Below are positions 1 to 9,468 of a DNA stretch of 64,000 nt, piece after piece. The DNA lies in the NCBI GenBank assembly GCA_039586815.1, contig JBDHJR010000013.1, positions 194,264 through 258,263 of the forward strand, written 5' to 3'. The position numbers were made by a program, and so were the translations under genes. A model generated the notes under the pieces. That model worked only from the letters and a program-made list of their open reading frames with translations, did no database searches and was not told the origin of the DNA. Source of the stretch: WVYX01 sp039586815 (GTDB lineage Bacteria > Gemmatimonadota > Gemmatimonadetes > Gemmatimonadales > GWC2-71-9). Positions within the stretch are counted from its first letter, which is position 1; each line of letters starts with the position of its first letter.

Positions 1-1
1 T

Positions 2-1951
2 GGTCCACGACCGCCCGTAGTTCGTCACGCGGAACACGTACGGCGTGTTGTTGCCGCGCCGGTGATCGTCGAACGTCACGAACGCCGTGCCGCCCTCGAA
101 CTTGGACGGCTCGACGTGCGTCACGTAGGTGTTGTCCGGCACATTGCGTGCGCGCCCCACCACGTTGTTCCAGGTCGTGCCGCCGTCAGTTGTCACCTGC
201 ACGTTGCCGTCGTCGGTGCCCACCCAGATCACGCCCTGCTCAACCGGGCTCGGCGCGATCGTGATGATCGTGGTGTGGTTCTCGGCGCCGGTCACGTCGT
301 AGGTGAGCCCACCGCTGTCGAGCTGCTTCTGCTTTTCGGGATCGTTGGTCGTAAGGTCTGGGCTGATGATCGTCCAATTCTGCCCCATGTCGCACGTCTT
401 GTGCACGAACTGGCTGCCGTAGAAGACGCAGCCGTCGAACGGGTCGATCGCGATCCCGGCATTCCAGTTGAAGCGCAGCTCCACGCCATCAGGATGCACC
501 GGCTTGATCTCCTTGCGCTCGCCGGTCTCCTTGTCGAATCGGATGATGTAGCCGCCCTGCGACATGGCGTAGCCGTAGCGCGGGTTGTTGGCGTCGACCA
601 CCGTTGCGAAGCCGTCGCCGAAACCAACCTCGTCCCAGTGGTAGAACCGGATTCCGCCGTTCTCCCACACCGAGCTGGGGCCCTTCCAGGAGCCGTTGTC
701 CTGCAACCCGCCGTACACGTTGAACGGCGTGTCCATGTCGACGTTGATGTGGTAGAACTGCGCCAGCGGCAGGGTGTGCACGAAGGTCCACGACCCGCCG
801 CGGTCGTACGTGATGTACACGCCGCCGTCGTTGCCGTTGATGATCAGGCGGCCGTCGTTCGGGTCGATCCACCAGGCGTGGTGATCCACGTGGACGCTCT
901 GAGCCCAGCCGGAAAACGGCTGGAATGACTTGCCGCCGTCCTCACTGATGGTCACGCTCCCAGCGACGTTGTACACCCGGTTCTCGTTCTCGGGGTCCAC
1001 GCGCACCTGGCCGTAGTAGAACGGGCGGTTGGCGATGCCGTCCGTCTTGTTCACCGTCTCCCAGCTGTGGCCGGCGTCGTTCGACCGCAGCATCACGCTG
1101 CGCTTGGCCTCGACCAGGGCGTACACGATGTTGGGGTTGCTGCGAGAAACATCCAGCCCTATGCGGCCCAGGTCGCCCTCCGGCATCCCATCGTCGGTGG
1201 TGTAGCGCTTCCAGTTCGCCCCCCCGTCCCAGGTCACGTACAGGCCGCTGCCGGGCCCGCCCGAGTTGAAGAACCAGGGCCAGCGCCGGTGCTCCCACAT
1301 CGCGGCGAACAGTTTGTTCGGGTTGGCGGGATCCATGACGAGGTCCGCCACGCCAGTCTTCTCATCCACGAACAGGATCTTGGACCAGGTCTTGCCGCCG
1401 TCGTTGGTCTTGTACACGCCGCGATCCGCGGTCTCGGCCCAGGTGTTACCCAGGGCCCCCACGTAGGCGACGTTCGGGTCGTTGGGGTGGAGAATGATCT
1501 CGGCTATGGCACCGGTGTTGCGCAGTCCGAGAAGCTCCCAGGTCTTCCCGCCGTCCATCGATTTGTAGACACCGGTGCCGCTCCCGGCGCTGTTACGCCG
1601 GCCCTTCTCACCGGTGCCGATCCACACTATGTCGGGGGCGGCCTGGAAGATGGCCACAGCCCCGATGGAGGAGGCCGGGAGGTCATCCATGATGGGCTCG
1701 AACGTCAGGCCCCCGTCCACGGACTTCCACAGTCCGCCGGTGGCCGCGCCCACGTAGATGATGTTGGTGTTGCTCTCGACCGCGTCGATGGCGCCGATGC
1801 GGCCGCTCATCCCGGCAGGGCCGATGCTGCGGGCCGCCATACCCTCGAATATCGAGGGGTCGACTTGGGCCGCCACGGTGCTCCAGGCGACGAGTGTGAC
1901 GGCGAGGGTCGCGCCGATGGCGCGCGCAAGACTACGAACCGCTCTGGTCAT
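2..1951 (-). CDS. Sortilin/VPS10-like beta-propeller exported protein, C-terminus off window
   Basis: Reads leftwards and leaves the window after about 650 codons, so the C-terminus is missing. An N-terminal signal peptide (about residues 1-28, ending near VAAQ) is followed by many BNR/Asp-box turns of the form D-G-G-x-T-W, typical of sortilin/VPS10-like propellers; each repeat is a four-stranded blade. The ATG at 1951 was chosen because it gives a clean signal peptide; upstream, a GGAT/GGAG-like stretch serves as ribosome site. It is divergent from a paralogue at 2177. Proteins of this family are annotated as glycosyl hydrolases in databases, but neither a catalytic site nor a substrate can be read from the sequence. 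Likely periplasmic or cell-surface; binding or hydrolysis of a polymer is inference. Confidence 0.9.
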   Translation of the reverse strand, partial: MTRAVRSLARAIGATLAVTLVAWSTVAAQVDPSIFEGMAARSIGPAGMSGRIGAIDAVESNTNIIYVGAATGGLWKSVDGGLTFEPIMDDLPASSIGAVAIFQAAPDIVWIGTGEKGRRNSAGSGTGVYKSMDGGKTWELLGLRNTGAIAEIILHPNDPNVAYVGALGNTWAETADRGVYKTNDGGKTWSKILFVDEKTGVADLVMDPANPNKLFAAMWEHRRWPWFFNSGGPGSGLYVTWDGGANWKRYTTDDGMPEGDLGRIGLDVSRSNPNIVYALVEAKRSVMLRSNDAGHSWETVNKTDGIANRPFYYGQVRVDPENENRVYNVAGSVTISEDGGKSFQPFSGWAQSVHVDHHAWWIDPNDGRLIINGNDGGVYITYDRGGSWTFVHTLPLAQFYHINVDMDTPFNVYGGLQDNGSWKGPSSVWENGGIRFYHWDEVGFGDGFATVVDANNPRYGYAMSQGGYIIRFDKETGERKEIKPVHPDGVELRFNWNAGIAIDPFDGCVFYGSQFVHKTCDMGQNWTIISPDLTTNDPEKQKQLDSGGLTYDVTGAENHTTIITIAPSPVEQGVIWVGTDDGNVQVTTDGGTTWNNVVGRARNVPDNTYVTHVEPSKFEGGTAFVTFDDHRRGNNTPYVFRVTNYGRSWT

Positions 1952-2176
1952 GTGTGGGGATCTCCTGATCCTGAATACCCGAATGCTGTCTCGTGGTCGG
2001 CCAATTTGGGAGGACGGTCCGGCCTGCGTGCAACGCCCAAGCGCGGCCGGGCATTGCGCGCCACGCTGGAGCCGTAGAAAGGAAACCGGATGCCCCGGAG
2101 ATGCAAGCAGGACAGCCCTTCCGTCCCTCCGTACCGCCGCATAACATGACCGAGCCTCGCTTAGGAGCCTCGAGCC

Positions 2177-5100
2177 ATGCGGTCATTGATCTTCCTCTCA
2201 TCGCTCTACGTTCTGGGCCTGCTGTCCGTTGATGCCGGGCTGCCGCAGTCAGCTCGTGCCCAGGCCCCCTACGACTCCGCGCTGTACGACGCCCTGGAAT
2301 GGCGCATGATCGGGCCGTACCGTGGCGGCCGGTCCACCGCCGTGGCGGGCGTTCTCGATCAGCCGTACGTGTACTACTTCGGTGGCACGGGGGGTGGGGT
2401 TTGGAAAACGGAAGACGGCGGGATGCGCTGGGAGCCGATGACCGACGACACCGACATGGCCGGCTCGATCGGCGCCATCGCCGTGGCGGATTCCGACCCC
2501 AACGTGGTCTACGTGGGGACGGGGGAGGCCTGTCCGCGCGGCAACGTCTCGCCGGGAAACGGCATGTGGAAGTCGCTCGATGCCGGCAAGACTTGGAGCC
2601 GCAGCGGACTGCCCGAGGCGGGCCAAGTGGGTGCCGTGGTGGTCCACCCGCGCGACGAGAATCTGGTCTACGTGGCGGCCCTGGGGCACATCTTCGGCCC
2701 CAACGAGCAGCGCGGTGTGTACCGCTCAAGGGACGGCGGACAAACGTGGGAGCGGATCCTGTACCGCGACGAGAACACAGGCGCCGTTGATCTGATCATG
2801 GACCCCTCGAATCCTCGAGTGCTGTACGCCGCCCTGTGGCAGGTCAGGCGCACGCCGTATTCGCTCGAGAGCGGCGGGCCCGGGAGCGGCATGTTCAAGT
2901 CCACCGACGGCGGCGACAGCTGGACCGAGATCACCCGCAACGAGGGGCTGCCCAAGGGCACGATCGGCAAGATCGGTATCGCCGTGTCTCCGGCCGACCC
3001 GGACCGGGTGTGGGCAATCGTGGAGGCGGAGCAGGGAGGCGTGTTCCGCTCAGATGACGCGGGTGAGACCTGGGCCAAGGTGAACAGCGACCGCAGCCTG
3101 CGGCAACGCGCCTGGTACTACACGCACATCTACGCCGACCCGCAGGACGTGGAGACCGTGTATGTGCTAAACGTCCAGTTCCACAAGTCCGTGGACGGTG
3201 GGAGGACGTACACCACGATCCGCGTGCCGCACGGCGACAACCACGACCTGTGGATCGCTCCGAGCGACGGGCGGCGCATGGTCAACGCCAACGACGGCGG
3301 CGGAAACGTGAGCTACAACGGTGGTGCGACCTGGACCCGGCAGGACAACCAGCCCACCGCGCAGATGTACCACGTCACTACCACGGCGGACTTCCCCTAC
3401 AGAGTGTGCGGCGCGCAGCAGGACAACAGCACCATGTGCATCGCCAGCCGCACGACCGGTTCCTCGATCGGGACCCAGGATTGGCACAGGGTGGCGGGCG
3501 GTGAGAGTGGCTACATCGCGGTGCGGCCCGACAACACAGACATCACGTACGGCGGCTCGTACGGCGGCTATCTCACGCGGCACGACCGCAGCACCGGGCA
3601 GAACCGCATCATTGCCGTATGGCCCGACAATCCCATGGGGTGGGGCGCCGACAGCCTGAAGTACCGCTTCCAGTGGACCTTCCCCATCATCCTGTCGCCG
3701 CACGATCCCGACGTACTGTACGTGACGTCTCAGTACGTGCATCGCACGACCAACGAGGGTCAGTCGTGGGAGACAATTAGCCCCGACCTCACGCGCAACG
3801 ACAAGAGCATGCAGGGGCCGTCGGGCGGGCCGATCACGAAAGACAACACCAGCGTCGAGTATTACAGCACGATCTTCGCGCTGGCCCCATCGCCGGACGA
3901 CCCCAACGTGATATGGGCGGGAAGCGACGACGGTCTGGTCCACGTCACGCAGGATGGAGGCCAGACGTGGAACAACGTCACGCCGCGCAGCCGGGACCTC
4001 CCCGACTGGGCGCTGATCAGCATCATCGAGGCGTCACCGCACGATCCGGGCACGGCGTACGTTGCGGCCACCCGTTACAAGCTGGACGACTTCCAGCCGT
4101 ACGTCTTGAAGACCACTGACTACGGGCGCTCATGGCGCAAGATTGTGGATGGCCTGCCGGCGAATCACTTCATTCGGGTGGTGCGTGAGGACGTCACGCG
4201 GCCGGGCTTGCTGTACGCCGCCGGGGAGTTCGGCGTCTACGTGTCGTTCGATGCCGGTGCCCACTGGCAGTCGCTGCAGCTCAACCTCCCGGTGGTACCT
4301 ATCCACGACATGGTGCTGCACGGCACCGACCTGGTGCTGGGCACGCACGGGCGGAGCTTCTGGATCCTGGACGACCTGACGCCGCTGCATCAGCTGAGCG
4401 CCGAGGTGGCGCGGGCGGACCACCACCTGTTCGATCCGCGGGATCCGGTGCGGTTCCGCAGCTTCGGCGGCTTCGGCGGCCCCCCAACCGGGGCGGGCGC
4501 AAACCCGGCGAGCGGCACGTGGGTGTTCTTCTATATGAAGGAGAAGCCCGAAGGAGAGGTGAAGCTCGAGTTCCTGGAGGCCGACGGCGACGTGATCAAG
4601 TCGTTTTCCACCGAGGCAAAGGAGCGCGGCGAGCGGCTCGAGGTAGAGGCGGGCATGAACCGCTTCGTGTGGAATGGCCGCTACCCCGATGCCAAGCGGT
4701 TCGAGGGAATGATCATGTGGGCCGGCTCGGTGACGGGGCCGGTGGCGGTGCCGGGCACCTACCAGGTACGGCTCACCGCCGGCGAGTGGTCGCAGACCCG
4801 GGAGTTCGAGCTGCTGCCTGATCCGCGGCTCGAAGTGAGCCAGGACGATCTGGAGGCGCAGTTCGCCTTCCTAGTGCGCGTCCGCGATCGCGTAACCGAA
4901 GCCAACGAAGCCGTGATCCTGATCCGCGACATCAAAGAGCAGTTGGAGGGCGTGATGGATCGTGTGGAGGGGCACGCGGAGGCGGACACGATCAGCGCGC
5001 AGTCCAAGGGTCTGATCGAACGGCTGGGAGCGATCGAGGCCGAGATATATCAGACCAAGAACCGCAGCCGGCAGGATCCGCTGAACTTCCCGATCCGGCT

Positions 5101-5302
5101 CAACAACAAGATCGCGGGGCTCACCGGCGCGGTGGCCAGCTCTGCAGCCAAGCCGACCGACCAGTCGTACGCAGTGTTCGAGGAGCTGTCGGCCCTACTC
5201 CAGGTCCAGCTCGACCGTCTCGCCGACATAGTGGACGCCGAGATACCGGCGTTCAACGCCTTCATGGCGGAGCGGGACGTGCCGGCGGTGATTCTGCGGT
5301 AG
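2177..5302 (+). CDS. Sortilin/VPS10-like beta-propeller exported protein
   Basis: 1041 residues. Signal peptide at residues 1-28 (ends SARAQ), then at least ten Asp-box/BNR turns (DAGKTW, DGGQTW, DGGDSW, DAGETW) over roughly residues 40-720, forming one or two propellers. Residues about 760-880 look like a beta-sandwich, and the last 150 residues are helical and charged, as in the C-terminal part of long family members. The ATG at 2177 has an AGGAG ten bases upstream. The protein shares domain order and several local motifs with the divergent gene to the left, so the two are paralogues. Exported; enzymatic activity is not demonstrable from sequence. The following gene starts 3 nt after its stop, suggesting co-transcription. 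Confidence 0.92.
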   Translation: MRSLIFLSSLYVLGLLSVDAGLPQSARAQAPYDSALYDALEWRMIGPYRGGRSTAVAGVLDQPYVYYFGGTGGGVWKTEDGGMRWEPMTDDTDMAGSIGAIAVADSDPNVVYVGTGEACPRGNVSPGNGMWKSLDAGKTWSRSGLPEAGQVGAVVVHPRDENLVYVAALGHIFGPNEQRGVYRSRDGGQTWERILYRDENTGAVDLIMDPSNPRVLYAALWQVRRTPYSLESGGPGSGMFKSTDGGDSWTEITRNEGLPKGTIGKIGIAVSPADPDRVWAIVEAEQGGVFRSDDAGETWAKVNSDRSLRQRAWYYTHIYADPQDVETVYVLNVQFHKSVDGGRTYTTIRVPHGDNHDLWIAPSDGRRMVNANDGGGNVSYNGGATWTRQDNQPTAQMYHVTTTADFPYRVCGAQQDNSTMCIASRTTGSSIGTQDWHRVAGGESGYIAVRPDNTDITYGGSYGGYLTRHDRSTGQNRIIAVWPDNPMGWGADSLKYRFQWTFPIILSPHDPDVLYVTSQYVHRTTNEGQSWETISPDLTRNDKSMQGPSGGPITKDNTSVEYYSTIFALAPSPDDPNVIWAGSDDGLVHVTQDGGQTWNNVTPRSRDLPDWALISIIEASPHDPGTAYVAATRYKLDDFQPYVLKTTDYGRSWRKIVDGLPANHFIRVVREDVTRPGLLYAAGEFGVYVSFDAGAHWQSLQLNLPVVPIHDMVLHGTDLVLGTHGRSFWILDDLTPLHQLSAEVARADHHLFDPRDPVRFRSFGGFGGPPTGAGANPASGTWVFFYMKEKPEGEVKLEFLEADGDVIKSFSTEAKERGERLEVEAGMNRFVWNGRYPDAKRFEGMIMWAGSVTGPVAVPGTYQVRLTAGEWSQTREFELLPDPRLEVSQDDLEAQFAFLVRVRDRVTEANEAVILIRDIKEQLEGVMDRVEGHAEADTISAQSKGLIERLGAIEAEIYQTKNRSRQDPLNFPIRLNNKIAGLTGAVASSAAKPTDQSYAVFEELSALLQVQLDRLADIVDAEIPAFNAFMAERDVPAVILR

Positions 5303-5305
5303 GGA

Positions 5306-6238
5306 GTGCTGCGTCGGGCGACGGTCCCGCTCCTCAAGTGGCTAGGCGTCGCGCTGGTCGCGGTGCTCGGCGCCGCCCCCGAGGCCGCCGTCGGCCAGGA
5401 CGTGGAGCCCCGCTTCTACGCGGCGGCGCCCGTAGGCGTGAGTGCGGTCGGCCTCGGCTACATCTACTCCACAGGTGCCGTGCTGCTCGACAAGACCATT
5501 CCTGTCGAGAACCTAGACGGGGACATTCACACTGTCACCGGCGTGTTCGCCCGGTTCTTCGGCCTGTTCGGAATGATGAGCCGGGCGGACGTGGTCGTGC
5601 CGTATGCAACGGGCAACTGGTCCGGCGAGCTGGGAGGTGCCGATAGCAGCAGATCCGCGACCGGCTTCGGAGATCCTGTCGTGCGCGCCGCCCTCTTCTT
5701 TGCGGGCGCGCCCGCCCTCTCGGGCGCAGAGCCCGCTCAGCACGATCCCAAGACCGTCGCTGGCTTGGCTCTGAGGGTGCGGGTTCCCTTGGGTCAGTAC
5801 GATCCCAGCAGGTTCATCAACCTGGGGGCGAACCGCTGGATGGTGAGCCCGCGGCTCGGGGTGGCGCATCGCGCCGGGCGCTTCATCCTCGAGCTGTACA
5901 GCAGCGTGTGGCTCTTCACCGACAACACCGACTTCGCCAACGGGAACACGCAGAGCCAGGACCCGATCATGGCCTTCCAGGTGCACGTGACCTACCGCTT
6001 CCCGAGCGGCATCTGGCTCGCCGCGTCCACGCGCCAGAGCTTCGGCGGGGCAACCAGCGTGAATGGGATGGAGGAGACTACCCCGGAGTCCAACAACCGT
6101 GTGGGCATGACGCTGGCGGTACCCGTAGGGCACCACGCCCTCAAGGTGGCGTTCACCACGGGCCTCAGCACCGCGGTCGGGAACGACTACAACTCGTTCT
6201 ACGCGCTATGGCAGTATGCCTGGGGTGGAGGTCCCTAG
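5306..6238 (+). CDS. MetA-pathway-type outer-membrane beta-barrel protein
   Basis: 310 residues beginning with GTG three bases after the previous stop. An N-terminal hydrophobic signal (residues about 8-30, ending VGQ) is followed by alternating amphipathic beta strands with repeated Gly/Asn turns, and the chain ends in a strand with aromatic residues (FYALWQYAW), as expected for a barrel. The pattern fits the family annotated as transporter or MetA-pathway-of-phenol-degradation outer-membrane protein. Substrate unknown. The start is weakly supported because no well-spaced Shine-Dalgarno exists; translational coupling to the propeller gene would explain this. It may serve as the outer-membrane partner of the upstream exported protein, which is inference. 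Confidence 0.75.
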   Translation: MLRRATVPLLKWLGVALVAVLGAAPEAAVGQDVEPRFYAAAPVGVSAVGLGYIYSTGAVLLDKTIPVENLDGDIHTVTGVFARFFGLFGMMSRADVVVPYATGNWSGELGGADSSRSATGFGDPVVRAALFFAGAPALSGAEPAQHDPKTVAGLALRVRVPLGQYDPSRFINLGANRWMVSPRLGVAHRAGRFILELYSSVWLFTDNTDFANGNTQSQDPIMAFQVHVTYRFPSGIWLAASTRQSFGGATSVNGMEETTPESNNRVGMTLAVPVGHHALKVAFTTGLSTAVGNDYNSFYALWQYAWGGGP

Positions 6239-6302
6239 GGCGGGTTTGGAAAACGCGTCCGGTCCGAGTAGTCTTATGGGGTAGCCGGAAGGCGAGCGAT
6301 CA

Positions 6303-6587
6303 ATGACTGACGATCAGATTTTCGAGGCGGTCGACAAGCTGTTCAAGACGCAGATCAACCCCGCCGTGGCACAGCACGGGGGGAAGGTCGACTTGATAGA
6401 CGTGGAAGACGGTGTGGTGATGGTGCGCATGCTCGGCGGGTGCCAGGGCTGTGGCATGGCCAAGATGACCCTGCAGCAGGGGATCGAGGCGGCGCTCAAG
6501 CGCTCCATTCCCGATGTGAAGGGCATCCGGGACATTACCGATCACGCCGCCGGGACGAATCCGTACATCACTTCGAACTCCGGATAA
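6303..6587 (+). CDS. NifU C-terminal-domain Fe-S scaffold/carrier (Nfu type)
   Basis: 94 residues corresponding to the free-standing NifU C-terminal domain. The CxxC cluster ligand is present as C47-Q-G-C50 in the context LGGCQGCGMAKMTL, followed by the usual helix (QGIEAALKRSIPDVKG) that packs on the cluster loop. Family members bind a 4Fe-4S cluster at a dimer interface through this CxxC and deliver it to apo-proteins in the cytoplasm. No A-type (HesB) domain is fused, so it is the short Nfu form. Monocistronic by appearance: 64 nt from the upstream barrel gene and followed closely by a strong hairpin terminator. Confidence 0.93.
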   Translation: MTDDQIFEAVDKLFKTQINPAVAQHGGKVDLIDVEDGVVMVRMLGGCQGCGMAKMTLQQGIEAALKRSIPDVKGIRDITDHAAGTNPYITSNSG

Positions 6588-6619
6588 TCCAAGCATCAGG
6601 ATTCTGCCCACGGGCAAAG

Positions 6620-6648
6620 AAGGGCGCCGGCCAGCGGTCGGCGCCCTT
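6620..6648 (+). terminator. Hairpin terminator after Nfu gene
   Basis: Perfect 10-bp stem AAGGGCGCCG / CGGCGCCCTT with a 9-nt loop, 33 nt after the Nfu stop. There is a short pyrimidine run rather than a long T-tract, as usual in GC-rich genomes. Confidence 0.75.
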
Positions 6649-6743
6649 CCTCGTGTACCGGCTGTTAGCTTGGTTTTCAACGCGTGCCGCCGCTGGTGCG
6701 TATCACGTTAAACAGTCAGCATCGGCTCATCTGCGAGGGGTGT

Positions 6744-8036
6744 ATGCGAGCACTGTCGCTGCGACTTGCCCTGGCGCTCTCGGCGTGCGCCCTCTCCTTT
6801 CCTTCATTACAGGCGCAGCAGTTGCCACCCCTGGGTGGCACCGTCGATGTGTTCCTCGACTGTCACGCGTGGGGCTGCGACTTCGACCATTTCCGACGCG
6901 AGATCACCTGGGTCAACTGGATGCGCGACCGGCAGGACGCCGACGTGCACGTTCTCGTGACTTCGCAGCGCACGGGTGGTGGTGGAGATGCGTTCACCTT
7001 CGCGTTCATCGGGCTGCGGGACTTCGCGGGCCGCGAGGGCACGCTGCAGTACGTGTCGGATGCGAACGATACGCGAGACGAGGCGCGTGCGGGGCTCACG
7101 CAGACGCTGAAACTGGGGCTGGTTCCGTACGTATCGGCCACCGCCGTGGGGCAGCGGCTCGATATCTCCTACGAGGCTCCGGCGCTCCCAGCGCTGGGTG
7201 CAGTCCCCGACACCCTGGATCCGTGGAACTACTGGGTATTCCGCATCGGCGTGGGCGGCAGCTCCGAGCTGGAGAGCCAGCAGCGGTTCTGGGCCGGCGA
7301 CGGGTCGATCCGGGCGAACCGCACTACTGAAGGATTCAAGATCACGCTGCGCGGCTCCTACAGCGGTAGCCGCGAGGAGTTCGACTTCACCGACGAGGAC
7401 ACCGGGGAGGACAGCACGGTCGTGGCCACACGTACCTTCCTCGGCGCAGACGTGCTAGCGGTGTGGAGCCTGACCGATCACTGGTCGGTGGGAGGCATGG
7501 CCGAATTCGACCGCATCAGCGTGCTCAACTGGGATCTGGCGATCCAGGCAGGCCCAGCGCTGGAGTACAACATCTATCCCTGGGCAGAGTCCACGCGGCG
7601 CCAGCTCACGTTCCTCTACGTGATCGGGGTGGGGGCGTACAACTACCGGGAGCCGACCATCTTCATGAAGACTTCGGAGGTGCACCCCATCCACCTGCTC
7701 GAGGTGGCCACCGAGATACAGCAGCCGTGGGGCTCCATAGATGCGTCGCTCGAGTGGTTCCAGTTCCTGCACGACCTCGATCTGCACAGCATCGAGCTGG
7801 ACGGCGGGGTCAGGATCCGCATCGTACGGGGGCTGGACTTCAACTTCTTCGGCAGCGTCGCCCGCATCCGGGATCAGATCTATCTTCCGCTCGAGGAGGC
7901 GACGCCGGAGCAGGTGCTGCTGCAGCAGCGGGAGCGGGGAACCGAGTTCCGCGCGGGCCTGCACTTTGGGTTGAGCTACCGGTTCGGCTCCAAGTTCAAC
8001 AACGTGGTTAACCCACGAATGGACGGCGGATTCTAG
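6744..8036 (+). CDS. Exported beta-barrel-like protein of unknown function
   Basis: 430 residues from the ATG at 6744, which is preceded by GAGGGG and opens a clear signal peptide (residues 1-24, cleavage near LQAQ). A longer reading from 6684 exists but would put the signal peptide internally. The N-terminal third (to about residue 150) contains a Cys pair (DCHAWGC) and mixed alpha/beta character; from about residue 190 the chain alternates strands and turns and ends in aromatic-rich strands (LHFGLSYRFG), like a YdiY-type outer-membrane barrel. I do not recognise the family with certainty. It stands alone between a terminator and a small coiled-coil gene 69 nt downstream. Confidence 0.75.
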   Translation: MRALSLRLALALSACALSFPSLQAQQLPPLGGTVDVFLDCHAWGCDFDHFRREITWVNWMRDRQDADVHVLVTSQRTGGGGDAFTFAFIGLRDFAGREGTLQYVSDANDTRDEARAGLTQTLKLGLVPYVSATAVGQRLDISYEAPALPALGAVPDTLDPWNYWVFRIGVGGSSELESQQRFWAGDGSIRANRTTEGFKITLRGSYSGSREEFDFTDEDTGEDSTVVATRTFLGADVLAVWSLTDHWSVGGMAEFDRISVLNWDLAIQAGPALEYNIYPWAESTRRQLTFLYVIGVGAYNYREPTIFMKTSEVHPIHLLEVATEIQQPWGSIDASLEWFQFLHDLDLHSIELDGGVRIRIVRGLDFNFFGSVARIRDQIYLPLEEATPEQVLLQQRERGTEFRAGLHFGLSYRFGSKFNNVVNPRMDGGF

Positions 8037-8105
8037 CAGGGCAAAACCCGGCCCGCGCTTACCCCGTAGGGAAGGTGGCGGCGTGGGCCGCGGAGGAGCT
8101 GACAC

Positions 8106-8402
8106 ATGGATCCAGCAGTTGCGGAGGTCTTGGGGCCGGTACTCGCGCTCACCGGAATGGGCGCGATGATCCTGATCGGCATGAAGATGCGGTACACTCA
8201 CCTGCGCGACACCAAGCTCGCCAAGGGTGCGGGTCGGGAGGTGGAGCAGTTGGCCGACGCCGTCGATTCCCTGCGGGACGAGGTGCGTGAGCTGCGGGAG
8301 GGGATGGTGGACCTGCACGAGCGCGTCGAGTTCGCCGAGCGGGTGCTCACAAGAGGGAGGGCGGAGGGTGACCAGGGTGCGCTGCCGGCAGGGGGTGGAT
8401 GA
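8106..8402 (+). CDS. Small membrane-anchored coiled-coil protein, PspB-like layout
   Basis: 98 residues. Residues about 8-27 form one transmembrane helix (LGPVLALTGMGAMILIGMKM), followed by a basic stop-transfer and a heptad-patterned helix (about residues 43-85, EQLADAVDSLRDEVRELREG). This order, one N-terminal membrane helix plus a short cytoplasmic coiled coil, is that of phage-shock protein PspB, although length is somewhat greater and no pspA or pspC lies next to it. GGAGGAG eight bases before the ATG supports the start. The next gene begins 4 nt after the stop. PspB identity is inference from architecture; it may simply be a small scaffold for an unrelated partner. Confidence 0.72.
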   Translation: MDPAVAEVLGPVLALTGMGAMILIGMKMRYTHLRDTKLAKGAGREVEQLADAVDSLRDEVRELREGMVDLHERVEFAERVLTRGRAEGDQGALPAGGG

Positions 8403-8406
8403 GCCG

Positions 8407-9456
8407 ATGGCACTGTTGAAGAGGTGGCGGGCTGCGGCGGCTGTCCTAACGTTCTGCGGGCTCGGCTTCACGGGCTGCGAGCCGCCCAGCACCGACGACT
8501 TCCCCGTGCTCGGCGGCGAGTACCTGGGGCAGAGCCCGCCGGGGGACAGCGCGCGGCTGTTCGCACCTGGGGTCATTTCGACGGGCATGTACACCCGCGA
8601 TATGGCGATCACGCCCGACCGGAGCGAGCTCTACTACGGTGTGATGGTGGGCGGCTACAGCGTGATCATGCAGACCAAGCGGGTGCGCGGACGCTGGGCC
8701 AGGCCCGAGGTTGCGCCCTTCTCGCGTAATCCAGAGCATCTGAACCTGGAACCGCACATCTCGCCCGACGGGGGCCGTTTCTTCTTCCTCTCGACCAGGC
8801 CGCGCGACGGGGGGCCGGTGCCCGAGGAGCAGATCGGGGCGTGGGTAAACCAGGACATCTGGGTGATGGACCGTGCCGGCGACGGCTGGAGCGAGCCGTA
8901 CAACCTGGGCCCGCCGGTGAACACCGACGGCGAGGAGTACTTCCCCTCGGTCACGCGCGACGGAACGCTCTACTTCACGCGCAACGAGGTGGGATCGCGC
9001 GAGAGCTACATCTACCGCGCCCGCCTGGTGGACGGACGGTACACCCAACCTGAGCGCCTAGGCTCGGAGGTCAACTCGACCCCGTCGCAGTACAACGCCT
9101 TCATCGCTCCGGATGAGAGCTATCTCATAGTCTGTACGGCCGGGCGCGACGACGGCATGGGTGGTCCCGACTACTATGTCGTGTTCCGCGACGAGGCTGA
9201 CCGCTGGAGCGAGCCCATCAACATGGGGGAGGCGGTGAACAGCCGATGGGCCGAGTTTTCGCCCTACGTTTCGCCCGATGGCCGCTACTTCTTCTTCATG
9301 TCCACGCGCAGGGCCGGTGCCGCGGCGCTGCCGGACTCGCTGAGCTACGAGTACCTGGCCGGTGTGTACGACGGGCCGCAGAACGGCAACGGCGATATCT
9401 ACTGGATCGACGCCGGGTTCATCGAGCAGCTGCGGCCCGGCGGGGCAGGGCGTTAA
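8407..9456 (+). CDS. WD40-like (PD40) beta-propeller lipoprotein
   Basis: 349 residues from ATG 8407. A lipoprotein signal ends at GFTGC (about residues 17-21), so the mature protein should be lipid-anchored at Cys21. The remainder carries PD40-type blades with the recurring phrases ITPDRSELYY, ISPDGGRFFF, VTRDGTLYF and VSPDGRYFFF, as in TolB-like and WD40-like periplasmic propellers. The start choice removes an artificial 60-residue extension that overlaps the preceding coiled-coil gene; GGGGGTG sits ten bases upstream. Role probably ligand or peptidoglycan/polymer binding at the envelope; no catalytic residues are apparent. Converges with the barrel gene at 9463 with only 6 nt between stops. 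Confidence 0.85.
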   Translation: MALLKRWRAAAAVLTFCGLGFTGCEPPSTDDFPVLGGEYLGQSPPGDSARLFAPGVISTGMYTRDMAITPDRSELYYGVMVGGYSVIMQTKRVRGRWARPEVAPFSRNPEHLNLEPHISPDGGRFFFLSTRPRDGGPVPEEQIGAWVNQDIWVMDRAGDGWSEPYNLGPPVNTDGEEYFPSVTRDGTLYFTRNEVGSRESYIYRARLVDGRYTQPERLGSEVNSTPSQYNAFIAPDESYLIVCTAGRDDGMGGPDYYVVFRDEADRWSEPINMGEAVNSRWAEFSPYVSPDGRYFFFMSTRRAGAAALPDSLSYEYLAGVYDGPQNGNGDIYWIDAGFIEQLRPGGAGR

Positions 9457-9468
9457 CGCGCGTTAACG
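9451..9468. repeat. 18-bp perfect palindrome spanning two convergent stop codons
   Basis: CGTTAACGCGCGTTAACG reads identically on both strands. It contains the TAA of the lipoprotein gene (plus) and the TAA of the barrel gene (minus), each inside one copy of the octamer CGTTAACG. Confidence 0.8.
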
